Source: JAPYTY01 sp036338435 (GTDB lineage: Bacteria; Acidobacteriota; UBA6911; RPQK01; JADFOI01). From it: 64,000 nt of DNA. Shown one piece after another: positions 46,423-55,861 of this stretch. The DNA is taken from assembly GCA_036338435.1 (NCBI GenBank), contig JAYZCG010000046.1, positions 1 through 64,000 of the forward strand. The letters are read 5' to 3'. How positions within the stretch are numbered: the stretch's first letter is position 1; the number at the start of each line of letters is the position of its first letter. The notes under the pieces are model-generated. The model was not told the DNA's origin. It saw nothing but the letters and a program-made list of their open reading frames with translations, and did not search any database. Position numbers and translations under genes: made by a program.

Positions 46423-47178
46423 CTAGTGGAAAACCATCCCTCCATCCACAATTAAGCTCTGTCCAGTGACCATCTCCGCATCGTCAGAAGCAAAAAAAAC
46501 GACTGCACCGCAGAGATCCTCAGAGGTGAGGCTACGTTTAATTGCCTGCTTCTCACTGTAAGTCTCGAAATATTCCGACTTATACACCCTTGATGTAGAT
46601 TTATTTTTTACTAGTCCAGGAACAATGCAATTAACATTTATGCCATAAACCCCCAGTTCCGGAGCAACGGCATGGGTCAACCCCACAATGCCTGCTTTGG
46701 AGGTCACGTAATCGAGCCGAAATGGTCGACCTAAAAGCCAAGTGATGGAAGACACATTCACTATTTTGCCGAACTGCTGTTCCTTCATGAACGGATAGAC
46801 GGAACGGATACAATTCCACAACCCCTTCAGGTTAACTTCCATACATCGATCCCAGTTGTCCTCAGTTAGCTTGTCAAATGCTCCCTCGGGTAAAGCAGTA
46901 AACATGGCAGCATTGTTGACCAGAATATCAATACGTCCGTACTCATCCTTACCGCAACGAGCCATCACATCGGTCTCATTTTTTAGCGACACATCAACTT
47001 GAACCCCTATCGCATCACCCCCGGATTGTGATATCTCACGGGCTTTGTCTTCTGCGTTCTTCCCATCGATATCCGCACATATCACTTTAGCGCCTTCTTG
47101 TGCTAGCCTCTTAGCATAGGCTGCCCCAATGCCCACACCAGCACCGGTGACGATAGCGACACGATCCTTTAATCTCAT
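46423..47178 (-). CDS. Short-chain dehydrogenase/reductase
   Basis: This is a classical SDR of 251 residues. The cofactor motif is TGAGVGIGAAYA (residues about 11-22), NNAAM follows, then the catalytic serine in NVSSITW and Tyr/Lys in YVTSKAG (about 155-161). VDGGMVFH at the end is typical. It starts 3 bp after the PTPS/QueD stop and is the last gene of a six-gene minus-strand run. The substrate is unknown; the context allows a pterin, but it resembles general alcohol/ketone SDRs. Confidence 0.85.
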   Translation of the reverse strand: MRLKDRVAIVTGAGVGIGAAYAKRLAQEGAKVICADIDGKNAEDKAREISQSGGDAIGVQVDVSLKNETDVMARCGKDEYGRIDILVNNAAMFTALPEGAFDKLTEDNWDRCMEVNLKGLWNCIRSVYPFMKEQQFGKIVNVSSITWLLGRPFRLDYVTSKAGIVGLTHAVAPELGVYGINVNCIVPGLVKNKSTSRVYKSEYFETYSEKQAIKRSLTSEDLCGAVVFFASDDAEMVTGQSLIVDGGMVFH

Positions 47179-47181
47179 TTT

Positions 47182-47589
47182 TCAGCCTTCCCTATATTCG
47201 GCGAAAGCGTGGGGAGTTTCCCACAACCGAACGGCGACCACAGAAAGTCCTCGGTTTTTTGCTTCATTGAAAAGCAACTTGGCAATGTTCTCAGCCGTGG
47301 GATTTTCCTGCATGATAAACACTTTTTCTCCCATCTCCTTGAGCACTGGAACCAAAGGGTCATCGTGTCTGAGCAACATGCGGTGATCTATTTCGTTATC
47401 GAGGAAACTTTCCACCCGTTCCTTCACATCATTGAAGTCACATACCATGCCCCGGTTGTCAAGCTCCGGTGCAGACAGTTCCACTTCAAGAACCCCGTTG
47501 TGTCCATGGGCATAGGCACACTTCCCATCGTAGTCCATGAGGCGATGGCCGTAGCAAAAATGAAGTTTTTTGACAATGGTATGTTTCAT
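47182..47589 (-). CDS. 6-pyruvoyl/6-carboxytetrahydropterin synthase family protein
   Basis: This is a PTPS/QueD-fold enzyme of 135 residues acting on dihydroneopterin triphosphate. YGHRLMDYDGKCAYAHGHN (residues about 13-31) contains the zinc histidines and the catalytic cysteine that distinguishes PTPS/QueD from PTPS-III. VDHRMLL-like (IDHRMLLRHDDP) and NPTAENIAKLLF follow, then the closing glutamate region LWETPHAFAEY. QueD in queuosine synthesis is the common role, but the flanking SDR genes (one PTR1/FolM-like) and the broken queC suggest a pterin role. It is separated by 4 bp and 3 bp from its neighbours. Confidence 0.88.
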   Translation of the reverse strand: MKHTIVKKLHFCYGHRLMDYDGKCAYAHGHNGVLEVELSAPELDNRGMVCDFNDVKERVESFLDNEIDHRMLLRHDDPLVPVLKEMGEKVFIMQENPTAENIAKLLFNEAKNRGLSVVAVRLWETPHAFAEYREG

Positions 47590-47593
47590 AGAG

Positions 47594-48358
47594 TTACCCC
47601 TGGACGCTAGAACCCCCGTCGGTTACCACAACAGATCCGGTTTTGGCACTGGATTGGATCAAATAAATGACATCCTCGGCTATTTCTTCTGCCCCTGCTT
47701 CCTTCCTCAACGGTATGTTCTCCCGAAGTCGTTGTACTTCTTGTGGTTCCATTCCCAGAGGGGGGATTGCTAGTCCCGGAGCAATACTGTTAACGGTTAC
47801 CTCGGGGCTCAGTTCCACTGCTAGAGCCTGGGTAAGCCCATAGAGGCCGTATTTAGTTCCTAGGTAGAGAATCCAGTGAGGATAGGCCTGCCCTTTAACA
47901 ATGACCCGATCCGTAATATTCACAATTCGCCCCCATCCTTGTTGTTTCATCTGAAGTCCCAATCGCATACCGAGATAAAGAGGGGCTCTCATGTGAAGTC
48001 GGGATAGCGTGTCGAACTGGAGAGCAAACCTAGCACGATCTGTGTTGAGTTCATTAAGTTTTGTTTGAGGAAAATCAGACGCATTGTTGACCAGAATATC
48101 CACGTTTCCGAACCTAGAACAGACTCTATCGATAAGCAGATCGCAGTCATCAAGATCGGTTAGGTCTGCTTTATAAGATGCCGCTTCCACCTTCTTGGCT
48201 CGCAAGTCCTCTTCGGTTTTCCTGATCTCTTGCTCACTGCGATGAAAGCTGAGAGCTACATCGACACCCCGATCAGCAAGTGCCAAACTGATCTGCCTGC
48301 CGATCCTCCTAGCAGCTCCAGTCACCAGGGCCTTTTTCCCGTGAAGATTAGTAGCCAT
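47594..48358 (-). CDS. SDR resembling pteridine reductase (PTR1/FolM type)
   Basis: This is an SDR of 254 residues whose cofactor loop reads VTGAARRIGRQISLAL (residues about 12-27), the Arg-rich form found in PTR1 and FolM rather than the usual G-x-G-x-G pattern. The catalytic serine position reads NITDRV, with Asp as in PTR1. The Tyr/Lys pair is in YLGTKYG (about 164-170). PTR1 and FolM reduce dihydropteridines to tetrahydro forms. It lies directly before the PTPS-family gene, so a pterin reductase role is plausible. It begins 5 bp after lutC. Confidence 0.75.
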   Translation of the reverse strand: MATNLHGKKALVTGAARRIGRQISLALADRGVDVALSFHRSEQEIRKTEEDLRAKKVEAASYKADLTDLDDCDLLIDRVCSRFGNVDILVNNASDFPQTKLNELNTDRARFALQFDTLSRLHMRAPLYLGMRLGLQMKQQGWGRIVNITDRVIVKGQAYPHWILYLGTKYGLYGLTQALAVELSPEVTVNSIAPGLAIPPLGMEPQEVQRLRENIPLRKEAGAEEIAEDVIYLIQSSAKTGSVVVTDGGSSVQG

Positions 48359-48363
48359 AGCTT

Positions 48364-49056
48364 TTATGGAAGTAAAATAACGAACATCTTTTTAGGTCCA
48401 TGGACGCCAATGATAAGAGTTTTCTCTACGTCGGCCGTACGACTTGGCCCCGTAATTAGGGTCAAGCTGCTACCACGTTGTTCCGGAAGCATGTGCTCAA
48501 ATAACTCAGTAGAATTCATAATGAGATCCCTCTCTGACAATAGAATAAGCTGAGCTGGAGGAAGAAGAGAAAATAGGCGCCCTGTTCCCGGAACAATTTC
48601 ATGAACGATAGTTCCTGTTTCGGCAATTCCACAACGTGCTGGACTAACAGAAAGAGAACTCGCTGCCAACTCACTTTTCCCATATGGTCGTGACTCCAAA
48701 AGAAGCGGAAACTTGACTTCCTGATCAGGATGGTGGCTATAAAAAAGTAAATCACCCACTCCATGGCATGTTTTGCTTGGTGAAAAAGGGATGCCGTACC
48801 GGTGAAACAATTCCTGACTTTCCCAATAAATTTCTGTTGAATCACTAGCACGTATGACAGTAGCAAGATTTTCTGCAAGTTTTCCCGATCTTCGCCCATC
48901 TAGGAAAACACCTCCAGCAGCCTCAAGCTCTTGGCAGAACTGCGCTACAGGATCTGAGTAACATGGAAAGTCAGGTATCTGAGAAGGCAACTCATGAACA
49001 TCAGCCCCGGCGCAGGCCAAGCGAATTCTATTTAACAGGATTGAACGACTATTCAC
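48364..49056 (-). CDS. lutC: Lactate utilization protein C
   Basis: LutC is the DUF162 (LUD) domain subunit of the LutABC complex, which oxidises L-lactate to pyruvate. The 230-residue protein has ARCGIAETGTIVHE (residues about 143-156), the LUD signature, followed by a strand and LTLITGPSRTADVEKTLIIGVHGPKKM, also diagnostic. The GTG start overlaps the lutB TGA by 4 bp. The first SDR gene follows after 5 bp. Confidence 0.9.
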   Translation of the reverse strand: MNSRSILLNRIRLACAGADVHELPSQIPDFPCYSDPVAQFCQELEAAGGVFLDGRRSGKLAENLATVIRASDSTEIYWESQELFHRYGIPFSPSKTCHGVGDLLFYSHHPDQEVKFPLLLESRPYGKSELAASSLSVSPARCGIAETGTIVHEIVPGTGRLFSLLPPAQLILLSERDLIMNSTELFEHMLPEQRGSSLTLITGPSRTADVEKTLIIGVHGPKKMFVILLP

Positions 49057-50471
49057 GAGTCCTCCGATAACCGATAAAGCTCTCTGAAGCTATGTGGCGC
49101 CGGATGGGGCACCGCTCGATGTTTACTCCAACGACTTAAAGGTATCAATACCAAACCGAGTAAACGATTTTTTTCAAAAACTCTCCAAAGCCTACGGACC
49201 CACCGTGTGGCCCCAACATACAGTCTCGGATTACACATGACCCGAGTCCACAGAACAATTCCTAGCCTCTCTACAGAAATAGTAGAAGCTCTATTGTTCT
49301 TCTCATTCTGGGCCTGCTCCCTGAGCTTTAACAAGATGTGGGGAATTTCTATCCCGACAGGACAGATTTCTTGACAGGCTCCACACAAAGATGAGGTGAA
49401 AGCATGCTCGGGCGCTGCTTTATGTGAAGTGAGTTGGGGAGTCAGAATCGCACCGATGGGTCCCTGATAAGTCGACTCATAAGCATGCCCCCCAATACGT
49501 TGGTAAACAGGACAGACATTCTGACACGCTCCACAACGGATGCAAGCCAGGGTTTGTCGGAGAAATTCATCGGCTAGTATTTTGCTGCGGCCGTTATCCA
49601 CAAGTACCAGATAAAACTCATCAGGTCCTGCAAGTTCTTCAGGCCTTCGCGGACCATTCAGGCAATTGACATAGCTGGTTATTTTCTGGCCCGTGGCGCT
49701 CCGAATCAGAAGCTTTAGAAAAACTGCCAGATCACTGGCTCGAGGAATAACCTTTTCGATCCCCATCAGAGCAATGTGGATCTTGGGAACAGAAACTGAT
49801 AGGCGCGCATTCCCTTCGTTTTCTACAACGACAACAGACCCTGTTTCCGCCACTCCAAAATTGACTCCCGTCACTCCTAGTGGGGCATCTAAAAAATGCT
49901 TCCGCAAAACCTGACGGGCAGTGGCAGTAATCTCATCCACATCCCCGGAATACTCCATACCCAACTCTTTAGCAAACAAGTCGGCAATCTCTTCCTTAGA
50001 CTTATGAAGCGCCGGGGCCAAAAGATGCGAGGGTGTTTCTCCGGCCAATTGAACTATGTACTCTCCCAGATCCGTTTCAATTGATTCAATCTGCATCTGC
50101 TCGAGCGTTGCATTGAGATGGATCTCCTCACTCAGCATGCTCTTGCTCTTGACCAACTTTTTAATCTTTCTTTCTTGAGCTAGTTCGACAACAAAATCAA
50201 CTGCATCCTGTCCGGTTTCTGCCCAAATTACCTTCCCTCCCTGAGCCACTACTTTGCGCTCAAACATCTCTAGATAGTAATCGAGCCTGGATAAAGTATG
50301 GAGCTTAACATCCCGGGCATACTGAGACAGCTCGTCCCAGTTGGGAACCTCCGCCACCGACACATCGCGCATCTGCAAGCTTGTCGCTAAGGTATTGCGG
50401 AGGTTTTTCTGCAACTGCTTGTCAGACAATGCAGCCTGGACGTTCCTATTAATTTTCGTACTTTTGATCAT
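49053..50471 (-). CDS. lutB: Lactate utilization protein B (iron-sulfur subunit)
   Basis: LutB is the large subunit of the lactate oxidation complex. The N-terminal LUD domain has GVTGVNFGVAETGSVVVVENEGN (residues about 198-220). Two 4Fe-4S ferredoxin motifs follow, CIRCGACQNVCPVY and CGACQEICPVGIEIP, then a DUF3390 tail. The frame begins at a TTG at 50474, but I prefer the ATG at 50471, which overlaps the lutA stop in TGATG. Its length of about 472 residues is typical. It carries electrons from lactate toward quinones. Confidence 0.95.
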   Translation of the reverse strand: MIKSTKINRNVQAALSDKQLQKNLRNTLATSLQMRDVSVAEVPNWDELSQYARDVKLHTLSRLDYYLEMFERKVVAQGGKVIWAETGQDAVDFVVELAQERKIKKLVKSKSMLSEEIHLNATLEQMQIESIETDLGEYIVQLAGETPSHLLAPALHKSKEEIADLFAKELGMEYSGDVDEITATARQVLRKHFLDAPLGVTGVNFGVAETGSVVVVENEGNARLSVSVPKIHIALMGIEKVIPRASDLAVFLKLLIRSATGQKITSYVNCLNGPRRPEELAGPDEFYLVLVDNGRSKILADEFLRQTLACIRCGACQNVCPVYQRIGGHAYESTYQGPIGAILTPQLTSHKAAPEHAFTSSLCGACQEICPVGIEIPHILLKLREQAQNEKNNRASTISVERLGIVLWTRVMCNPRLYVGATRWVRRLWRVFEKNRLLGLVLIPLSRWSKHRAVPHPAPHSFRELYRLSEDS

Positions 50472-51190
50472 CAAAATTGGGCTAGTAATTCAGCTAAATG
50501 CATAGTTTGGACAGGAATCTGGTTACGCCGCAGTAAGCCATCAATGTGCATTAGACAACTGACATCAGTCGCAATTACATAGTCAGCACCCGTTTCTAGT
50601 ATCCACTGCACCTTCTCATCACCAATCGCCGCAGAAATGTCTGGGCTTTTCACCGAAAACGTTCCCCCAAATCCACAACACCGGTCACAGTTTTCCATCT
50701 CCCTAAAATCCACACCCTCCACAGCACTAATCAACTGACGGGGTTGAGTGCAAATATCCAGTTCACGAATTAGATGACAAGAATCATGGTATGTAACTGC
50801 TTGAGGAAATCGTGCGCCAACTGTGTGGATTCCCAGTACTGAACTTATAAAATAAGACAATTCGAAGGTTCGTTTACCGACTTCTTCAGCACATCGCCGC
50901 TTCGAAGACCCTTCCGGAAACAAGCCAGGGAAAAAAGACTTGATCATAGAGGCACATGATCCGGATGGCACTACAATATTCTCTGATTCAGCGTATACAT
51001 CAATGAAATGCTCCGCCACCTCTCTGCTCGCATCGATATAACCACTGTTGAAAGAAATTTGCCCACAACAAGTCTGCCGAGAATCAAAATCAACCTCCAC
51101 TCCACACTTCTTGAGAACTTTGACAGTGCTAAGCCCAACTTGTGGAAAAAGTTGATCGATGAGACAGGTGACAAACAGGGAAACTTTCAT
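50471..51190 (-). CDS. lutA: Lactate utilization protein A (CCG-domain iron-sulfur protein)
   Basis: LutA has two cysteine-rich CCG domains that bind iron-sulfur clusters: RQTCCGQISFNSGY near residues 39-52 and NCDRCCGFGGTFSVKSPDIS near the C terminus, with YHDSCHLIRELD between. The family start is MKVSLFVTCLIDQLFPQVG, so I set the start at 51190 although the frame extends to 51271. It is the first gene of a minus-strand operon lutA-lutB-lutC-SDR-PTPS-SDR, with every junction overlapping or separated by at most 5 bp. Confidence 0.93.
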   Translation of the reverse strand: MKVSLFVTCLIDQLFPQVGLSTVKVLKKCGVEVDFDSRQTCCGQISFNSGYIDASREVAEHFIDVYAESENIVVPSGSCASMIKSFFPGLFPEGSSKRRCAEEVGKRTFELSYFISSVLGIHTVGARFPQAVTYHDSCHLIRELDICTQPRQLISAVEGVDFREMENCDRCCGFGGTFSVKSPDISAAIGDEKVQWILETGADYVIATDVSCLMHIDGLLRRNQIPVQTMHLAELLAQF

Positions 51191-51478
51191 AGCAAATGAC
51201 AACTGCTTCCTGACAACTGAATGCCTCACCCATGACAAGGGACTGTCCCCCATCAATTTGCCAGTTGCCAACAGATCTAATGTAAGTGTTCCTACTATAC
51301 TTTGTAAACTTCAGCCCTCATTTCTAGCATCTGTTCATAAGGGAATAGATGATGTCATGGCCTGATTATTTCCTCGCTCATGAAGGATCAATAGCACAAT
51401 AATATTCTTGCGTGCACTGAAGTCAAATCAGATGTAGGGTAAAGATGCGAACATTTGAACAGTAAATAAAATCCAGCT

Positions 51479-52099
51479 ATGCTACAACCGATGTCAACCA
51501 ACGGACAGGAAATAAATAAACGTTCAACTCATAGGCTTGGGGGAACTACGGGATTTCTAATCTTGGGATCTCTCCTCTTCCTATCATGTGCGGACCCCTC
51601 TACCGATTCCACCATTGCTCCTTCTATTGAGTTGCCTTCATATCCCATTCAATGGGTGTCCGAGAAGGAACGCCAACCTGTAGACCTCTCGGGAACTTTT
51701 CAGACCATTGAAGGGGAAAATATTTCTCTTTTGGATGCCAGCGCTGAAGGCAACGTTGTGTTTTTAAATTTGTGGGCTACCTGGTGTGGCCCCTGTCTAG
51801 CTGAGATGCCTTCCATGGTATCACTGTACGAAAACCTCTCTGGAAACGGATTGGCAATGGTTGCGGTTTCAGATGAAGATCCTGAAACTGTTCAAAAATT
51901 TCTGCAGGGAAAATCCTATCCATTTACTATTCTGCTTGATCCAGAGAATATTTTAGGTCAACGTTTTGAGGTGATGGCAATACCCTCCACACTGATTATC
52001 GATCGTCAAAAACGCATGGCGCTGAGGCATACCGGAGCCTACGATTGGACTTCTCCGGAGGTGTTTGAACAGTTTAGGCCTCTCCTCGCCGGCAATTGA
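51479..52099 (+). CDS. TlpA/ResA-like thioredoxin-fold lipoprotein
   Basis: This is a membrane-anchored thiol-disulfide oxidoreductase of 206 residues. A lipoprotein signal with GSLLFLSCADPS (lipobox cysteine near residue 37) is followed by a thioredoxin fold with LWATWCGPCLAEMPSM (about 97-112), the CxxC active site of TlpA/ResA. The cis-proline strand is VMAIPSTLIIDRQ. Such proteins reduce apocytochrome c or copper sites. It is monocistronic and divergent from the lut operon. Confidence 0.9.
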   Translation: MLQPMSTNGQEINKRSTHRLGGTTGFLILGSLLFLSCADPSTDSTIAPSIELPSYPIQWVSEKERQPVDLSGTFQTIEGENISLLDASAEGNVVFLNLWATWCGPCLAEMPSMVSLYENLSGNGLAMVAVSDEDPETVQKFLQGKSYPFTILLDPENILGQRFEVMAIPSTLIIDRQKRMALRHTGAYDWTSPEVFEQFRPLLAGN

Positions 52100-52162
52100 A
52101 AACCTAATAAGCCTCCCCCTGTTTTGAATTAGTTGCACAATCCCATTAGAATAAGTACCGGT

Positions 52163-53518
52163 ATGTCTAGCAACCTTTCTGTGTTCCGTTGTATTAATGA
52201 ACTTTGCCGAACGGAGTTCGACATTGGCAAAAAACTCTACCAATGCCCTTCCTGTGGTGACCTTCTGGATATTATCAAAAACTATGCTGATCTTGATCCA
52301 CAGAACATAAAAGACCGCTTTCTCCAACGTAGATCATCCACAGATCCTATCGATGTAAGCGGGGTCTGGCGCTACCGTGAATTTCTCCCCTTCGAAAAAC
52401 AGGATCTGGTGCACGTGGTTGCCATGGGAGAAGGTAACAATCCCATTTTGGAAATGCCCCGTTGCGCAAAATATACAGGTCTCAACCGACTACGCGTAAA
52501 GCACTTGGGCTGGAATCCTACCGGATCTTTCAAAGATTATGGCATGACTACCGCAGTAACCCAGGCAAAAAAATTGGGTTCCCGTGTCGTGGCTTGTGCC
52601 TCTACCGGTAACACCGCGGCATCGATGGCGTCTTACTGTGCACGGGCGGGGCTCCAAGCTGTGGTTTTCATACCAGAAGGGCAAATTGCTTTCGGGAAGC
52701 TCTCCCAAAGTCTCGACTTTGGAGCTCTGACTCTCCAAATTAAGGGCGACTTTGATGTTGCCATGAACCTTGTGCGAGAACTCTCCGAACAAACCGACCT
52801 CTATCTGATGAATTCCATCAACCCATTTCGCCTAGAAGGCCAACAGACGGTGATGATCGAACTTTTTGACCAACTGGATTGGAAAGTTCCGGATCGAATC
52901 GTAGTGCCAGGAGGCAACCTGGGAAATTGTTCTTCCTACGGGAAAATCCTCATGGATCTCAAGGAACTGGGATTCATTGATAAAGTGCCGCGAATTACAG
53001 TCATACAAGCTAGTGGAGCCGACCCTCTATACCGAACCCTGGTCACTAGCTCAACAGAGTTAATTCCCGTTCCCGACGCTTGGACTCTGGCCAGCGCGAT
53101 TAAAATCGGCCAGCCCATCAGCTGGAAAAAAGCCATGCGTGCCCTTAAGTTCACCGATGGTTGGTGCGATGTAGTAGATGAACAGGAAATTGCCGACGCC
53201 AAGGCTGTTTTAGGGCAGGATGGCATAGGCTGTGAACCAGCTTCTGCTACAACAATTGCCGGCCTGAAAAAGCTGATTGTGGGCGGTCTGGACGATGTGA
53301 CGATAGATCCAAACGAAGATGTGGTTGCTATCTTAACTGGTCACCAGCTTAAAGAACCCGATAACACAGACAACTATAACCTTGACAACCTTTACCAACA
53401 TGCAGTTTATGAGAATGCTGTCGCTGAGAAATCAGGGAAAATTGAATCGACCTTCGCCAACAAGCCTAGAGCGGTTGTTCCCGACAAAGAAGTGATTATT
53501 AAGTTATTGGATCTATAG
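52163..53518 (+). CDS. thrC: Threonine synthase
   Basis: This PLP enzyme converts O-phosphohomoserine to threonine. A zinc ribbon (CINELC, then CPSCGDLL) at the N terminus is followed by MGEGNNPILEMPRCAKYTG. WNPTGSFKDYGMT holds the PLP lysine, and ASTGNTAASMASYCARAG and VPGGNLGNCSSYGK follow. The length is about 451 residues. I chose the ATG at 52163; the frame extends to a TTG at 52133. Members of this family also include cysteate synthase, but threonine synthase is most likely. It is followed by the RpoH-like sigma gene 61 bp later. Confidence 0.92.
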   Translation: MSSNLSVFRCINELCRTEFDIGKKLYQCPSCGDLLDIIKNYADLDPQNIKDRFLQRRSSTDPIDVSGVWRYREFLPFEKQDLVHVVAMGEGNNPILEMPRCAKYTGLNRLRVKHLGWNPTGSFKDYGMTTAVTQAKKLGSRVVACASTGNTAASMASYCARAGLQAVVFIPEGQIAFGKLSQSLDFGALTLQIKGDFDVAMNLVRELSEQTDLYLMNSINPFRLEGQQTVMIELFDQLDWKVPDRIVVPGGNLGNCSSYGKILMDLKELGFIDKVPRITVIQASGADPLYRTLVTSSTELIPVPDAWTLASAIKIGQPISWKKAMRALKFTDGWCDVVDEQEIADAKAVLGQDGIGCEPASATTIAGLKKLIVGGLDDVTIDPNEDVVAILTGHQLKEPDNTDNYNLDNLYQHAVYENAVAEKSGKIESTFANKPRAVVPDKEVIIKLLDL

Positions 53519-53579
53519 AAAAATCCTAGTAAAACACTAAACGGAATCGCTGGTTTTCGACTCACGGGACCATATATTG

Positions 53580-54536
53580 ATGACCCAGACTAAAAAACAA
53601 TCTCATAAAGAAACTCTGGAATCTCTTCTAGAACAAAAAAATCCCGCGCCAGCCCTGCCGGACCAGGACAAACTCGCTAAGCTCGATCCCCTGCGCAAGT
53701 ACTTGCTTGAAATCAGCAAATACGAACCCCTAACTAAGGAAGAGGAACACCGCCTAGCAGTCCTTTACCGTGATCAAGGGAATCAACAAGCAGCCTACCG
53801 CCTCATCACCTCAAACCTACGTTTGGTAGTGAAAATCGCCCGACTTTACAATCTAGTTTACTCTAATGCTCTGGATCTCATTCAAGAAGGAAACATTGGC
53901 CTCATGGAAGCCGTCAAACGCTTTGATCCTTACCGAGAAGCACGATTGCCCACCTATGCTTCCTGGTGGATCAAAGCCTATATAATAAAATTTATTTTGG
54001 ACAACTTCCGTATCGTTCGGGTTGGAACCACCAATGAACGACGAAAACTCCTTTTTAATTTGCGCAAGGAAAAAGAAAAGCTTCGCCTTCAAGGCATAGA
54101 ACCTACACCAACCCTGATTGCCAAACGGCTGAACGTGGATCCAGACGATGTTCGTGAAGTCGAAAAAAGCATCGAATCCTCGGATTTGAGCTTGGATGCC
54201 ACCTTGAACGAAGGCGACTCCTCTGTACGTTACTTAGATACCCTGGAAGCAACGGAGGAGATGGTTGATGAAAGCCTTGCTCGAGGAGAACTGCAAGGTC
54301 TTTTCAATGCGGAAATCATAAAATTTTCCGAGACACTGAATGACCGCCAAAAGACTATTCTCCATGAGCGGCTCATTGCTGAAGACCCTAAAACTTTGCA
54401 AGAAATTGCTAGTCTCTACGGGGTTACCAGGGAGGCCATCCGCCTAACTGAAAAATCTCTTATAACCAAGATCAAGGAACACATGCAAGAAGCCTTTAAA
54501 AATGTCACTGACTACGAATTTGGGCTGATGGGATAG
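53580..54536 (+). CDS. RpoH-like sigma-70 family RNA polymerase sigma factor
   Basis: Region 1.2 and 2 motifs DPLRKYLLEISKYEPLTKEEEHRLA and LRLVVKIARLY...ALDLIQEGNIGLMEAVKRFDP are clear, followed by LPTYASWWIKAYI. RRKLLFNLRKEKEKL is close to the RpoH box (QRKLFFNLR), which supports a heat-shock-type sigma. Region 4 includes DRQKTILHERLIAEDPKTLQEIASLYGVTREAIR, a helix-turn-helix. The length is 318 residues. I chose the ATG at 53580; a TTG precedes it. It likely controls stress genes, but targets are not shown here. Confidence 0.88.
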   Translation: MTQTKKQSHKETLESLLEQKNPAPALPDQDKLAKLDPLRKYLLEISKYEPLTKEEEHRLAVLYRDQGNQQAAYRLITSNLRLVVKIARLYNLVYSNALDLIQEGNIGLMEAVKRFDPYREARLPTYASWWIKAYIIKFILDNFRIVRVGTTNERRKLLFNLRKEKEKLRLQGIEPTPTLIAKRLNVDPDDVREVEKSIESSDLSLDATLNEGDSSVRYLDTLEATEEMVDESLARGELQGLFNAEIIKFSETLNDRQKTILHERLIAEDPKTLQEIASLYGVTREAIRLTEKSLITKIKEHMQEAFKNVTDYEFGLMG

Positions 54537-54737
54537 GAACCTAAAATTCAAAATTGTAAATGATCGGGAACTGTTGGCTACATTGTGAAGACCTGACTCC
54601 TTCTCCCCTACTCGATAACTCTTTCTGTCAAACACACATTGCTCAATAAAGAGTCAAATGAAAGAGTAGCCCGCAGACTATAATCTTTATTCACCGCAGG
54701 GAGAAAAGAAACATACACTATTATCCTTAATTATTTT

Positions 54738-55754
54738 CTAGAGGATCAACATCGCGTCACCATAGCTGTAGAATCGATATTTTTGGTCGATAGCCTCGCG
54801 ATAACATTCTTCGATGAGGTCTTTCCCGGCAAATGCAGAAACAAGCAAAAGCAGAGTGGACCGGGGAAGATGAAAATTGGTGATAAGAGCTCCCGTCACT
54901 TCAAATTTGAATCCCGGATAGATAAACAAATCAGTGGCACCTTGATCCGGTACCATATCTCCACGATTAGCAAAGACATGCTCCAACGCACGAGTGGTTG
55001 TCGTGCCGACAGTCACGACCCTCTCATTCTTCGCTAGCTGGTTCTTAATCTGGGCAGCAGCATCCTGTCCTACCTTATAGTGCTCTACGTCCATAGTGTG
55101 GGCTTCCACAGCATCCTTTAAAATGGGTTTAAAGGTTCCATAACCGACATGTAATGTTATCTCGCAAGTTAACACTCTACGGAGGAGTTCTTCACTAAAG
55201 TGGAGGCCAGCCGTCGGGGCAGCAATTGAACCTTCCTCTTGTGCAAAAACTGTCTGATAGTAATGCTGATCCTCTTGTTCAGGAAGGCGGTTAATGTAAG
55301 GAGGTAGGGGCACCTCCCCCAACTTGTTTATCCAATCCTGAAACTTCCCAGAATACTCAAATTCAAGTTTCCTAATAGCTGTGCAAGCGTCATCTACTAC
55401 AGTGGCTTCAAACCGGCCGAGCTCGAACACAAGACACATGCCCGGACGCGCCTTCTTCCCTGGTCTGATCAAAACCTCCCAGACATTTCCAGCAACACAA
55501 CGAAGCAGCAAAACCTCAATCCTATCCTGCTGACCTTTTCGACTAGCATACAAACGTGCTGGGATAACTCGTGTATTATTCAAAACAACAAGATCTCTTG
55601 GGGAGAGGAAGTCGGGAAGATTCCGAAACCGGCTATGTTGAAAATTGCAAGAATGGCGATCAACCACCATTAAACGACATTCATCTCGCGGTTCGTTAGG
55701 GTGTTGGGCAATTAACTTCGCCGGGAGGTGATAGTCGAAATCATGAATTTCCAT
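54738..55754 (-). CDS. queA: S-adenosylmethionine:tRNA ribosyltransferase-isomerase
   Basis: QueA transfers the ribosyl part of SAM to preQ1 in tRNA, a late step of queuosine synthesis. DFDYHLPAKLIAQHPNEPRDECRLMV is the N-terminal signature. VVLNNTRVIPARLYA follows, then EGSIAAPTAGLHFSEELL, VTVGTTTTRALEH and LITNFHLPRSTLLLLVSAF. The length of 338 residues is standard. No tgt gene is nearby. Its presence implies that queuosine is still made, possibly from salvaged preQ0/preQ1 if queC is inactive. Confidence 0.97.
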   Translation of the reverse strand: MEIHDFDYHLPAKLIAQHPNEPRDECRLMVVDRHSCNFQHSRFRNLPDFLSPRDLVVLNNTRVIPARLYASRKGQQDRIEVLLLRCVAGNVWEVLIRPGKKARPGMCLVFELGRFEATVVDDACTAIRKLEFEYSGKFQDWINKLGEVPLPPYINRLPEQEDQHYYQTVFAQEEGSIAAPTAGLHFSEELLRRVLTCEITLHVGYGTFKPILKDAVEAHTMDVEHYKVGQDAAAQIKNQLAKNERVVTVGTTTTRALEHVFANRGDMVPDQGATDLFIYPGFKFEVTGALITNFHLPRSTLLLLVSAFAGKDLIEECYREAIDQKYRFYSYGDAMLIL

Positions 55755-55861
55755 CTATCTATCTTATCCTACTCCGGATCTGCCTCGTGATGACTCCATG
55801 ATTAAACTGCTCCCCAACCTTATACAAGCTCCAGCAATTATGTAAGAATGCTTTGTTTTAA

